Of a stretch of DNA of 64,000 nucleotides, positions 23,719-36,722 are shown piece by piece. Made by a program: the position numbers and the translations under genes. The notes beneath the pieces were generated by a model. It made no database searches. It saw only the letters and a program-made list of their open reading frames with translations, and was not told the origin of the DNA. The stretch's first letter is position 1; every line of letters begins with the position of its first letter. This stretch comes from Drechmeria coniospora (lineage: Eukaryota > Ascomycota > Sordariomycetes > Hypocreales > Ophiocordycipitaceae), in NCBI RefSeq assembly GCF_001625195.1, contig NC_054391.1:9004552-9068551 (forward strand), read 5' to 3'.

Positions 23719-25764
23719 CTTGGACCAGTACTCGAACGCAAGAGCAAAAACGGACGAGGTACGGTTAGGTTAGGGGTAGGTGTTGTAAGGATCGGTGGCG
23801 GATGAAGTCGAGAGGGAGCAGGCGGTATTTATAGCCTTCCGAGGAGGGCATGGTGGGAAAGGTGAATCGGCACGACGGCAGGCCGGACGGCGTTGGGGAG
23901 GAGAGAGAGAGGAGGGGTTCACCGACGCCCCATGTATGGCAGTGGGTAATAATCGAGTCGTGCAGAGCATTGGCGCCAGGGGTCCCGTCCGACTCGCAGG
24001 CTGCACTAACGGCCACTGTAATACACCGACGGCAACAATGCTGCTGGGCACCTAATATTAGCACGCAAGCACAAACAGCAGTAGTGACATGCAACTAAGA
24101 AAATACTAGGTATCCATACTAGAGGCACGGGCGCACCTAGTATCTACACCTAGCATGCAGTAATTACAGTACACCTAGCATCTACACTAGTATCTACACC
24201 TAACATGCAGTAATTACAGTACACCTAGCATCTACACCTAGCATCTACAGTAACTACAGTACACCTAGCATCTACACCTAGCATCTACAGCATATGCCAG
24301 TACACTGAATTACTTCGTGCATGCTGTGGAAATACGGTGCGTGCATGTGCACCTTTGAACCAGGCAACAACCATTCATCATTGCGTTTCTCCTGTTTGTG
24401 CAAATCATACGCGAATGCCAACGCTAATGCATTGGAGTCTACGGAGTACGGAGTACGCCATATGATCTCATGGGGGTAACTTGGGGGCTCTCGCCCGTCG
24501 ACCCACTGAAGGCGGCGACCATGCCGACCCGATTCCAGCGACGCCCATGGCAGTGGGTGGTAGTGCTGAGCTCTGCAAGTCGGCATCACCGATTGCTCTG
24601 TAGCCCGTACCTCGTCCCGCTACTCCGTAGTCCTCGAGACAATATCGCATTGTTCGTTCGCCACATGTCATCGAGCGACATGCTCGTCGTCTCAATGGCG
24701 GTGCGGTGAGCGTTGCCAACTACCCGGAAGAACCACCCAGATTTCCCCAGCCAGCCATCATCTGATCACTTGTCCACTCATGCACAAGTACCTACTAGGT
24801 CGGTGTAGAGTACGCAATCTGCAAGAGAGAACACAATTACCCGCCAGTAGGTTCCCAGTGCTTCCCCTAACTGCTAGGCAATACTGGCAATCAAGGCGTT
24901 GTTGGCTGCAGGTTCGTACTTGCAGCCTATTAGTCAGTCACACGTCAGTAGATGTCTGCTCGATGCCCGCGACGATGCACCAAAACTTCTGCCGGGCCTT
25001 CCTTTCATACCTTGGCTCTTGTCACCATCCGTCGGCTTGCATTTCTTGAGTCTGCTCCCTTGACGAGTGATTAATTCCATACTACTTGAGTAACAAGTAT
25101 GCGTGCAACAAGTATCATGTGTTCTGTTAGTGTTAGTACGTTGTACGGAGTATATTACACAGCATACTGTAAGTACTGTAAGTAGGTACTAGGTACTTGT
25201 AGGTGTAAGTACCGGTTACGTACGTACTTACAGTGCATTCACAGGGCATATGCGCACCCAAGTAAGCAAGTACATGTATTACTTGCCGTCCCTATTGGTA
25301 TCCTAGTAGAGTGCTGGTACATGTACTTGCCGTCCCTACTATCTATCCTACTACAGTGCTGGTACATGTACATTCCCCATGGTAGTAAAGGTACATGCCC
25401 TACGACTTCAAGTGTGCACGAGTGCTCGAGTCCCACCCCGCCTTTTTCGCCTTCGTTCATCCATCCCAAAGTCGCCACCCCACCGCAGACAAGGGCCGGA
25501 ACGGAACGCAGCCGCTCTCCTCAACCTCGACCGTCCATCTGCTCCTGGACTTTGCTCCTCATCCGTCTCGTCCACCTCCCCATCACCTCCGCCTCGTCCA
25601 TCGCATCCGCAACGTCCGCCGCGCCCGCCTCCTGCTCCCTCACTGCCGGCCTCCCTCCCTCCCTCCCTCCCTGCACCCAGTAGCTCGTAGTTGCTGGTGT
25701 CGACGACGCGACGGCTCCGACCTTCCTCATCGCTACCCCATCCTACCCTCGTCATACCTTCATC
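23719..25764. other. Divergent intergenic region between the RING gene and HOG1
   Basis: This 2-kb region should contain both promoters. It includes a tandem repeat at about 24126-24294, motif-rich DNA at about 25080-25400, and a pyrimidine-rich HOG1 leader (runs of ccct near 25655-25680). No coding frame is convincing. Confidence 0.5.
24126..24294. repeat. Imperfect tandem repeat, tacacctagcatc units
   Basis: Units resembling acacctagcatctaca recur about ten times, interleaved with cagtaattacagt spacers that are themselves repeated. The higher-order period is irregular. It lies upstream of both flanking genes. Confidence 0.75.
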
Positions 25765-28236
<2,472 letters not shown>

Positions 28237-28266
28237 GGCTTCATGGTCTAGTGGTATGATTCCTGC

Positions 28267-28322
28267 GTACGTTCCCACTAAATCCTCAAGCCCCAATCGA
28301 GCTCCCACTAACAGTCCCCCAG
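28267..28322 (+). other. 56-nt GT-AG intron-like segment inside the tRNA anticodon loop
   Basis: Starts GTACGT, a common fungal 5' splice site, and ends CCCCCAG. It has ACTAAC at 28307-28312, eleven bases between the presumed branch A and the terminal AG. Its length matches the protein-gene introns nearby. It sits between tRNA positions 31 and 32. Confidence 0.65.
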
Positions 28323-28328
28323 TTCGGG

Positions 28329-28363
28329 AAAACCTGGAGTCCCCGATTCCTCAGAATCGCCTT
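28329..28363 (+). other. Canonical tRNA intron at 37/38
   Basis: 35 nt directly 3' of TTCGGG and before T38 of tRNA-Pro. It contains CCCG, which can pair with the CGGG of the anticodon as in standard eukaryotic pre-tRNA introns. Confidence 0.7.
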
Positions 28364-28402
28364 TGCAGGAGGCCCCGGGTTCGAATCCCGGTGAAGCCCT
28401 CA

Positions 28403-28422
28403 TTTTTTTCTCTTTTTTTTTT
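28403..28422 (+). terminator. RNA polymerase III terminator of tRNA-Pro
   Basis: Two T runs (7 Ts at 28403-28409 and 10 Ts ending at 28422) begin four bases after the discriminator base. Confidence 0.85.
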
Positions 28423-29380
28423 GCCCACCCTCTCTCTCTCTCTCACCTCCTTGCTGTGCAGTAAGTAATAATTATTACTACTGTAAGTACAGTTTCAGGT
28501 CGAAGTACTTATGCACGAATGCTCCGTCCTAAACTTGGGCTGGCTGCTTGCAAGCGACGCTTGGCTAAGTACTTAATTAAGCACCAACATGCAAGCCAGT
28601 CAAACAGTGACTCACTCACTGCACTGGTAAATTGAGCAGTTAGTGCACGCACGAGACATTGTACGCCGCCGTCCGTTCCGCCGGGGACTTTCCCCGAGTG
28701 CTCGACTCGACTGACGCCCTGGGATTGGCTTGCCCTTTCCGCCTCGCTTCTCAACAAAGCTTTGACGCTATTCCGATCCCTCCGAAGTACGGACTAGTTG
28801 TGCATGTATCCGAACAGAGTACGTACTCCGCATTACTCCGTACGCAAATGCAAGTATTACCTACGTAAGTTTAGTACAGTACAGGCACAGAATATGTAGT
28901 ACATTGCCCGTATTGGAGGACACTGTAAGTACGGAGTATTATTCTTGCTGCTGTGCTCCGTATTACAAGCTCGGAGTACTTACTCCGTAAGTGCAACAGT
29001 ACACCAGTACTCCAACCGGTACTATTGTACGGAGTAGATAATATTTATTAATTACTGAGCTGTGCCGCCAACCAAGGCCGATGCTGGTCATACTTGTGTA
29101 ACACATGCACGGAGTAAGTACAGTACTACCGGTACCTTGCAAATACATGTAGCTCTTTGCAGAGAAAACTAACCAGTTTTAGTCTAGTGCGCTTTCTCTT
29201 CATTAGGAGCCATCATCGTCGGTTCAATTTGGCCATGACAATAATTCCGAGATCCCGTCGATTTGCTGCCTCCTTCCCTCGACCTGCCGTGAGCTGGACT
29301 ACGTAGCACGGTACACGTAATCACGTAAAGCCTGAATCCCGACTGCCTGCTTTCATCCCTCCACCTGGATCCTCCCCGCG
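28423..29380. other. Intergenic region, tRNA to QNS1
   Basis: Motif-rich DNA (GTACGGAGTA and TACTCCGTA words at about 28785-29040) followed by the QNS1 promoter. No gene seen. Confidence 0.5.
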
Positions 29381-32300
29381 ATGGCTTTCGTCACCGTCGC
29401 AGCGGCGACGCTGCCCAGTGTTCCCTTGGACTTCCAGGGGAATCGTGACAGGATCATCGAGTCCATTCGCATCGCCAAGGCAAAAGGTGCCACCCTTCGC
29501 ACGGGGCCCGAGGTTCGCATCGACGACATTCATGGCCGCGGAAGAGCTACTAAAGGACGAATAGCTCGAGATTCCCGGCTATTCTTGTTTGGATCACCAT
29601 CTGGGTGAGAAGCCCGCAGCCGCTTCCCGGGTGCCGTGAGCTAACAATGGACACCTCAGAGGGGGATACCGTCTTCCACTCCTGGGAGGTCTTGGCGGAA
29701 ATCATCAGCGATGAGGCTTGCAAGGGAATGCTCGTTGATGTCGGCGTAAGTAGAGCAGCTCCGTGACTCGATCCGTTTCCATCTTTGAATCCTGACCAAG
29801 ACAAGATGGGCTGCCGCCACCGAAACGTCTTGTACAACTGGCAAGTCTCGTCCCATCCCCTGCTTTGCGTTCCCGCACCATGGCCAATTCATCTCAACCG
29901 TAGCTGACACTGACACAGCCGGGTCCTGTGCACGTATAAGCGCATCTTGTTCATTCGGTACTCTCCGCTTCCTCTTCGCTTCCTCGTCCAACTGTTGATC
30001 CTAGCTAACGGCCACAGACCCAAAATGTCCCTCGCAAACGATGGGCTCTATCGAGAGGCCCGTCACTTTACCGCCTGGGTCAAGAAGATGCAAACGGAAA
30101 CGTACTATCTGGAAAGCGTCATCGAAAAGGTTACCGGCCAGCACACCGTTCCCATCGGTGACGCCATCCTGTCCACTCTCGACACGGCCGTCGGCTGCGA
30201 GACGTGCGAGGAAATGTTTACGCCCAGCAGCCCGTCCACCGTGCGTCATCGACACCTCCATTCCGCTCACATTTGGATCCTGAAGCTCAAATGCACGTAG
30301 TACATGTCCCTCAACGGGTGCGAGATCATTCTCAACGTAAGCGAACTGCTCCGGACCCGTAAGAGTCCAACAATTCTCACACGCGGAATAGAGCAGCGCC
30401 TCGCACGCTGAGCTGCGAAAGTTAAGGACGCGAATAGAGCTCATTGCCAATTCGACGTATGTCATGCCGAATGCCTGCCGATGTGGAGGCTGACGAATTC
30501 TTCAGGAGAAAGACGGGAGGTTGCTACGTCTATGCCAACGCCACCGGCATCGACGGTGAGGCCCGGATGATGTTTGATGGATCCTCCATGGTTTTGGTTC
30601 GTAGGCCCGAGTGCCCCTGCATCTTCACTCTCGCCCCTTTTCTGCCGATGCTGACGGCGGACAGTTGAACGGCAACGTGCTGGAACAAGGTCCTCAGTTC
30701 TCCCTCAGTCCTGTTCACGTCATGACGGCAACGTTCGACATTGAAGAGATTCGAAGCTTCCGCTGTAGCATGTCTCGGAACGTTCAAGGTGCTGCGCAGC
30801 CCGATTATCCTCGCGTCGAGTTTGACATGCGATTGTCACGTCCCGTCAACGACGTCTTCCTGCTGGACACGATTCGAATCTCTCGTCCCATGCAGCCCCG
30901 CATCCTCGATCCCATGTCGGAAATCTGGATGAGCACCAGCGTTTTGTACGTTCCTTTTCCTGACCCCTCCCTGACGACATCAGCTGACCCTCTCTCAGCC
31001 TCTGGCAGTGTGAGCCATCGCAGCAACATGGTTCGTGCCACGTGCACCGTGATGGACTGACGATGAACCATAGACCTCGTGAGAACAAACTCGGCCGGTT
31101 TCTTCCTCAGTCTCTCGGGAGGTGTGTGGTTCGCTTTTCGGCATCGCGGGGGCGAGTTTTGACGTTGAATAGGACTCGACAGCGCGACGGTGGCACTCTT
31201 CGTGTACGGCATGGCCAAAATGGTCCTGGCGTCGATTGAGGCCGGAGAGGAAACGACGTTGGCGGATCTGCGACGCGTGACAGGAGTCCGTGACTTTCGT
31301 CCCGAAACGCCGCATGAGATTGTCAACCGATTGCTGACGACGTGCTATACGTCAACCGTCAACTCGTCCAACGAGACCCGATCTCGCGCGGAGAGGCTCT
31401 CGGAAAAGCTGGGCGCGTGGCATCTGAGCATTCCGATCGACAACATCGTCGAGTCCTATCACTCCCTCATCAAAACAGCACTACACTTCACGCCGCACTA
31501 CGCCGTCGAAGGCGGGACGCAAGCGGAGAATCTCGCCTTGCAAAACCTACAGGCGAGGAACCGCATGGTGGTGCAGTACACACTCGCGCAGCTCGTCACG
31601 ACAGCGCGAAAACTTCCGAGGGCCGGGTCGGCACTGCTCGTCCTCACCAGCGGCAACGTAGTACGTCGTCCCGAGAGCGTACGGAATTGTTGGCCTTGAT
31701 GATTCTAACGACGTGCAGGACGAAGCTTTGCGTGGCTATGTGACAAAGTACGACGCCAGCAGCGGAGACATCGCGCCCCTCGGCAGCATCTCCAAAAACG
31801 ACGCGAAACAATTTCAGGCGTGAGTCGAGGCACTCGGACATGTCGCAGCGCCGACGGCCAAGCTGACAGCTCCAGGTGGGCGCGAGAGCAATGGAGTCTA
31901 CCCATGTTGACGGTATGCGTCCCAGGTCCTGTCCCTCTCGACCGACAGGGACACTTCGCTCACTTCCAGCAGGAGTTTCTTGAAGCTACGCCATCGGCCG
32001 AGCTGCTGCCGCTCTCGGCCGGAGTGCAGGACGACGAATCCGAGTCCGAGTAGGTTGCCAGGAAACTCGACTTTCGTCCATGGGGCTGACCGGCATCTCA
32101 GGATGGGCTTGACGTATGACGAGCTCTCCATGTTCGGCATACTGCGCAAGGTGGAGAAGCTGGGCCCGTGGTCCTGCTACCTGCGCCTTCTGGGACTCTG
32201 GAAGGACAAGGAGGGCATGACGCCAGTGAAGATTGCGGAAAAGTGCATGCGATTCTTCAGGCACTATTCCATGCAACGCCACAAATCAACCATATTAACG

Positions 32301-32515
32301 CCTTCGGTTCATCTTTCGGCGTACAGTACGTGGATGGGCGACATGCGGTCCTTGTGGGCATTTGCCCATGTCATCAACTAACGTGTGTTGCAGATCCCGA
32401 CGACAACAGGGCGGACCTGCGGCCGTTCTTGTACGTTGTTAACTGGCCATTCCAGTTCGGCAAGATTCGGGAACACGCCGAGGAGCTAGAGCGAATGTTG
32501 AAGAAGAAGGTATAG
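29381..32515 (+). CDS. QNS1: Glutamine-dependent NAD+ synthetase
   Basis: Catalyses the last step of NAD+ synthesis: ammonia from glutamine is channelled to amidate nicotinate adenine dinucleotide. I read 18 exons: 29381-29512, 29565-29604, 29660-29745, 29806-29840, 29919-29957, 30018-30240, 30301-30336, 30392-30456, 30506-30596, 30665-30945, 30999-31009, 31074-31121, 31173-31660, 31719-31819, 31876-31912, 31973-32049, 32102-32325 and 32394-32515. They join in one frame of 711 residues, a normal length. The nitrilase-type amidase half keeps Glu44 (TGPELEIP), Lys113 (RPKM) and Cys174 (GCETCEE). The synthetase half has the ATP loop SGGLDS at 361-366 and the AENLALQN block. The fourth intron is GC-AG (TG|GCAAGT), and exon 11 is only 11 nt (it restores [11 protein letters not shown]). 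Identity is certain; individual boundaries are hand-made but consistent in phase. Confidence 0.93.
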
Positions 32516-33850
32516 AAACGGTTGGCCTTCTATGCTGTCGGCTGGAGGTAGGTTGTTGATGGATGGGCATCCATGTTCCATTCCATGCACAGCTGCTAGG
32601 CCGAGGATGAAACGGGAAATATTCTCTGGGGCGGATTTTCAATGAACCAAGACGTTTCCCCACCTCCCTATTGCATCTTGCGATCTTATGCTCTTCTTTC
32701 GCAGTCGCATCTACGATTTGCTTTTCGTGTTGCTGGCGGCTGCTGCGCCGAGACGATCTTGGCATCTGTCGGTTTGGGGCACGTGCATGAACGCTTGTTC
32801 GCGCGCATGGGGCGGCTGCGGATATGCCGAACGAAATCCGGGGGCCGCACTGGCGCGGCCCAAGTGCAAGAAGCGCAGTGACAAAAACGACAGGGGGTGC
32901 ACAATGGACCAAAGACATCACCATTTGAGATGCAAGGTTTCATTTTCAAGCATCGGCCAAGATTAATCTCTCTTGGCATAAATCCCCTATCCTTGAATGC
33001 ACAAGCAAAGCACCATACAAGCTTACGTGCATTAGGATGTGCGCTGGGAACTCGGCGCGCCTCACCAATGATTATACCCGCGCTCGATATTCCGAGAAAT
33101 GTTCCGGGCTCCGTACCGTCGTCACGGATGGACGTCATTGGCTTAGCGGCACCTGAAGGTCACACTTGGTACGTATTTATAGAAGGTAACCCCGCCTATT
33201 CCGGCGTCTAGTCTGCTGCGCTAGCTGACTAAACTCTTCTGCTACTCGCTCCTCCGCAGGGCTTCCGTGCACCAATAGATGCTTTTCACATGTCACGGGG
33301 GGGGGGGGCGCTTCTCTCGCATGTGGGCATGTGGGTGCCTCACTCGGGCTGCTGCCAACCATCAACCGCCAGAATTGACCAAAGGGCCAACGTGGAACCT
33401 ACAGTACTGATTACCGGCTCGCTCTGTTCTTGCTAACCGATCCTGCTCAACACCACGACGCACCACACACCACACATCACGATAGCGTTTGGTGTCATGC
33501 GCATTTCCGCTAAGCCATCGTCGCCGCCGCATCTCAGCTAGAGCGTTGCCGGTGTATCCTGGGTCGGACATTCATTCCATCGTCCCGGCCACCCATAGCA
33601 TTCATCTCCATCACCATCGGCCAGCGACCAGCAGCATCAAGATCAGCACCGAGATAGCAGGAGACTGGTTGCGGCGACCACCATCCCCCCGACCCTCACC
33701 CAGCGGTACGTGCCAGCCCATGTTCTGGTCCTTTAAGCTCCCTGCCGGAACGTCCCTCCCTGACCGTCGTGCTGCCTCTAGCATGCCCCGAAACCATGGG
33801 CTGTCGTCTGCCTGGACACTGATCTACCTCTCACGAGCCTCCCCTTCAGC
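32516..33850. other. Intergenic region, QNS1 to lipase gene
   Basis: 1.3 kb holding the QNS1 3' UTR and the lipase promoter and leader. A 12-base G run is at 33297-33308. No coding frame is convincing. Confidence 0.5.
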
Positions 33851-36176
33851 ATGATCGACCACGTCCTCGGCCGGCCGTCGTCCAAATCGCGCCGCTTGCA
33901 GGTCCTCGCCGTCCTCTCCTTCTGGACCTTTTACCTCTACAGGCACGTCTCCCATCCTCGTCCGCCTCGTCCGCCTCGTCCCTCTCGTCCCTCTCGTCCC
34001 CTCTCGTCCCCTCTCGTCCCCTCTCGTCCCCTCTCGTCCCCTCTCGTCCCCTCTCGTCCCCTCTCGTCCCCTCTCGTCCCCTCTCGTCCCCCCTCTCGTC
34101 CCCTCTCATCCCCTCTCGTGCTCAAGGCTGACGGCGAGCAGGGGCGACAAGCATGGACCTCCCGGCGCGAGGAGCCTCTCGCGCATCTTCTCCCGACGGC
34201 TCACGGCCTGGCAGACCTTCCTCACCGCCATGATGTACCTCTACGCGGCGCGCAACTTCAGCGCCCTCGTCGGGCTCGCGAGCCCCGAGCCCATGTCCAA
34301 CATGTACGACCCGACCTACTTCCGCGCCACCTGGGTTCTCACCGCTCTCGATGCCGGCTTCTGGACGGCCATGAAGATTCGCACCAAGTGGCTGCGCGAC
34401 GTCGCGAGCGTCGTCTTCTCCCTCTTCTACCTCGTCGCCGCCGAGCGGGCCGACGAAAAGGTGCGCAAGGTCCGCGGCATGGTCACCGTCGACCACATGC
34501 GCGTCTCGTGGAACAAGGGGACGACGCCCTACCTCGGCTTCGTCCAGCGCCTCCTGCGCCCGCGCTTCACCCGCTGGCCGCCGCGCCAGATTCGCATCCC
34601 GCGCCCCGCCAGCAGCGACTACAAGGAGCCCGTCGCCGCCTGGCTCTACTACGACGGGCCCATCGCCCACCTCGAGCACCACAACCGCATCATCCTCGAC
34701 GTGCCCGGCGGCGGCTTCGTCGCCATGGACCCTCGCTGCAACGACGACAAGCTCTTCGCCTGGGCCGCCAAGACGGGCCTGCCCGTCATCAGCCTCGACT
34801 ACAGGAAGGCGCCCGAGTACCCGTACCCGTACGCGCTCAACGAGTGCTTCGACGTCTACGCCGCCATGGTCAAAACCAACGGCCGCTGCGTCGGCATGTC
34901 GGGCAAGGACACGCCCCGCATCATCATCACGGGCGACAGCGCCGGCGGCAACCTCGCCGTCGCCTCGACGCTCATGATCCTCGAGACGAGCACGGCCCAG
35001 TTTCGGCGCTACGCCGGGGCCGAGAGCCTGCCGCCGCCCGACGGGCTCGTCTGCTTCTATCCCGCGCTCGACATGAACATCGGCAACTGGATGTCGGACG
35101 AGCAGATGTCGCTCATCCGGGACCGTAAGATGAGGGACACCAACGGTTCCATCATGCGCCGCAAGAGCATGCAGTACAACGAGCTCGTCGGCACGCCGCA
35201 CCAGTCCGACGACGACGACGACACGACGCCGCCCCTCGTCGTCGTCGGCGAGCGCGCGCCGCGCCCGAGCAAGCGGCCGGCCGAGAGGGGCGGCGAGGCG
35301 GGCGGCGGCCGGACAGACAGCATGTCGCACCACGCGGCGCCCATGAGGACGCGGCTCGCCACCTCGTCGACCATCTCCTACTTCAACGACAGGGTGCTCA
35401 CGCCCGAGCTCATGCGCGCCATGATCATCCTCTATATCGGCGCCCACAACCGGCCCGACTTTGCCCAGGACTACCTCCTGAGCCCCGTCCTCGCGCCCGA
35501 ATCCCTGCTCGCCAAGTTCCCCAAGACGTACTTCATGACGGGCGAGCGCGACCCGCTCGTCGACGACACCGTCGTCTTCGCGAGCCGCCTGCGTCGCGCC
35601 AAGGAGGCCGCCGTCCGCGAGAGGGTGGGCGACGAGCGGGCCGAGCGCATGCTCGACGACATCGACGCCGCCGAGGTGATGCTCATCCCGCGCATCTCGC
35701 ACGGCTTCATGCAGTTTCCGAGCATCTACCCGCCCGCCTGGAAGCACTTTGAGCGCTGCGCCGCCTGGTTCGAGCAGCTCTTCGCCGACGCCGAGCACGC
35801 CCGCACGCGGAACCTCCGCCCGGAGCCCCTCTCGCCCGTCGTGGAGCGGGCCGCCAACGGGTCGCACCACCGTCGCAACCCGACCGTCGGCGAGTCGAGC
35901 GGAGACGAGGACAAGCCGCTCGAGATCAGCATGACGCGCCTGTCGCGCGGCCGCAGCGTCACCCAACCGAGCCAACCCGAGGCGAACGGCAAGTCGAGCG
36001 GCAAGCCGACCTTTGACCTCGCCGAGGGACGCCAGCGGTCGAGCCCGGCGAGGAAGGGCAGGAAGTCGCTGAGCAAGAACATGAGCCTCGTCAAGCTGAA
36101 CAGCACCGACGACCTGCTGGGCCGCCGCATGCAGGGGCTCGCGAGCGGCCTGACGGGCCCGGAAGCGGACGGTTAG
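33851..36176 (+). CDS. Hormone-sensitive-lipase-type alpha/beta hydrolase
   Basis: Probable acylglycerol or sterol-ester hydrolase of the HSL (alpha/beta hydrolase fold-3) family. Two exons, 33851-33942 and 34142-36176, give about 708 residues. Exon 1 encodes a hydrophobic stretch (LAVLSFWTFYLY) that may anchor the protein to membrane or lipid droplet. The junction reads YLYRGDKHG and uses a GC donor (AG|GCACGT); starting instead at the ATG at 34230 would lose this conserved N terminus. The catalytic core has an oxyanion loop VPGGGFVAMDP (about 217-227), the nucleophile Ser in GDSAGG (about 297), an acid in TGERDPLVDD and a His in RISHGFMQF. An Asp-rich, Pro/Arg-rich insert separates the lid region, and the C-terminal 130 residues are Ser/Arg-rich with likely phosphorylation sites. 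Substrate not determined. Confidence 0.88.
33980..34118 (+). repeat. 10-bp pyrimidine tandem repeat (ctctcgtccc) in the lipase intron
   Basis: About a dozen near-perfect copies of ctctcgtccc fill most of the 199-nt intron (33943-34141). The sense strand is almost purely pyrimidine. Confidence 0.9.
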
Positions 36177-36722
36177 TCCGCCATCGGTGGAGGGTCGAGG
36201 CCGAGGCCGCCGTGTGCACGAAGAGCGACTGTCCGTCTTTCCTGTCCATCTGACCTTTGTTTCCCGCTTGTCATTCACGAATATCCGGGCGTGCGAGTTC
36301 ATCATCATAGAGTGAACAGGGTTTTAGTATCGTCAACAGTACCATTCTCTGCATTGCCACGATACACTTGCTTCCATCGTTCGACGTGCTGTGGCGGTGA
36401 CTGATTTGGTGATTTGGGGTGACATCATGGATAATCCGTCACCACCACATACCCCGCCCTTCCCCCACCTGTCTCCCAACTTCCCCTCCCCCCCCTTTTG
36501 CCCCTTGCATGCATCCTGCACTGCTTCTGCTTTCAACCACTTCTCAGGCCTGCCTATTTATTTCCTGCTTCGCTTCCTGAATCACCAATCTTGATGAAAA
36601 TCATGCAAAATCCTACATGATTTAATCCCCTACGAACAATCGAATTTCCTGTGCATACGACGTCCATCAAACTTCAACCTACCGAGCTTCATTCTCTTCC
36701 CCCCCCCCCCTACCTGCTAGCC
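36177..36722. other. Intergenic region, lipase to GAD1
   Basis: Holds the lipase 3' UTR and a CT-rich GAD1 promoter and leader ending in a 12-base C run (36699-36710) just before the ATG. No gene seen. Confidence 0.55.

Larger units (their letters stand above)
28237..28399 (+). tRNA. tRNA-Pro(CGG), apparently with two nested introns
   Basis: The body folds as a proline tRNA: acceptor GGCTTCA/TGAAGCC (28237-28243 with 28392-28398), D arm with the tRNA-Pro-like GTCTAGTGGTATGAT, anticodon stem CCTGC/GCAGG (28262-28266 with 28365-28369) and T arm CCGGG-TTCGAAT-CCCGG. Box A (28244-28254) and box B (28378-28388) are intact, and T runs follow at once. The anticodon loop is interrupted by 98 nt in place of 7. 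Read as one intron after position 37, the loop would start GTACGT, giving an ACG anticodon and G at 32, which does not fit this body. Removing 28267-28322 (GTACGT...ACTAAC...CAG) exposes TTCGGG, followed by an ordinary 35-nt intron (28329-28363) and T38. The resulting loop TTCGGGT is the normal tRNA-Pro(CGG) loop. Whether the gene is functional is inferred. Confidence 0.85.

Noticed and set aside
23763..23780. Telomere-like ggttaggttaggggtagg
   Set aside because: Only two or three degenerate units next to a normal gene start, too short to be a telomere or interstitial telomeric array.
28237..28399. Reading the tRNA as tRNA-Arg(ACG) with one 91-nt intron
   Set aside because: The acceptor, D arm and T arm fit a proline tRNA, G32 would be atypical, and the nested reading restores a standard loop.
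34122..36308. 728-codon minus-strand open frame opposite the lipase gene
   Set aside because: It is the antisense of a GC-rich coding exon; it is Arg/Ala/Val/Gly-rich, has no domain, and the plus strand encodes a complete conserved hydrolase.
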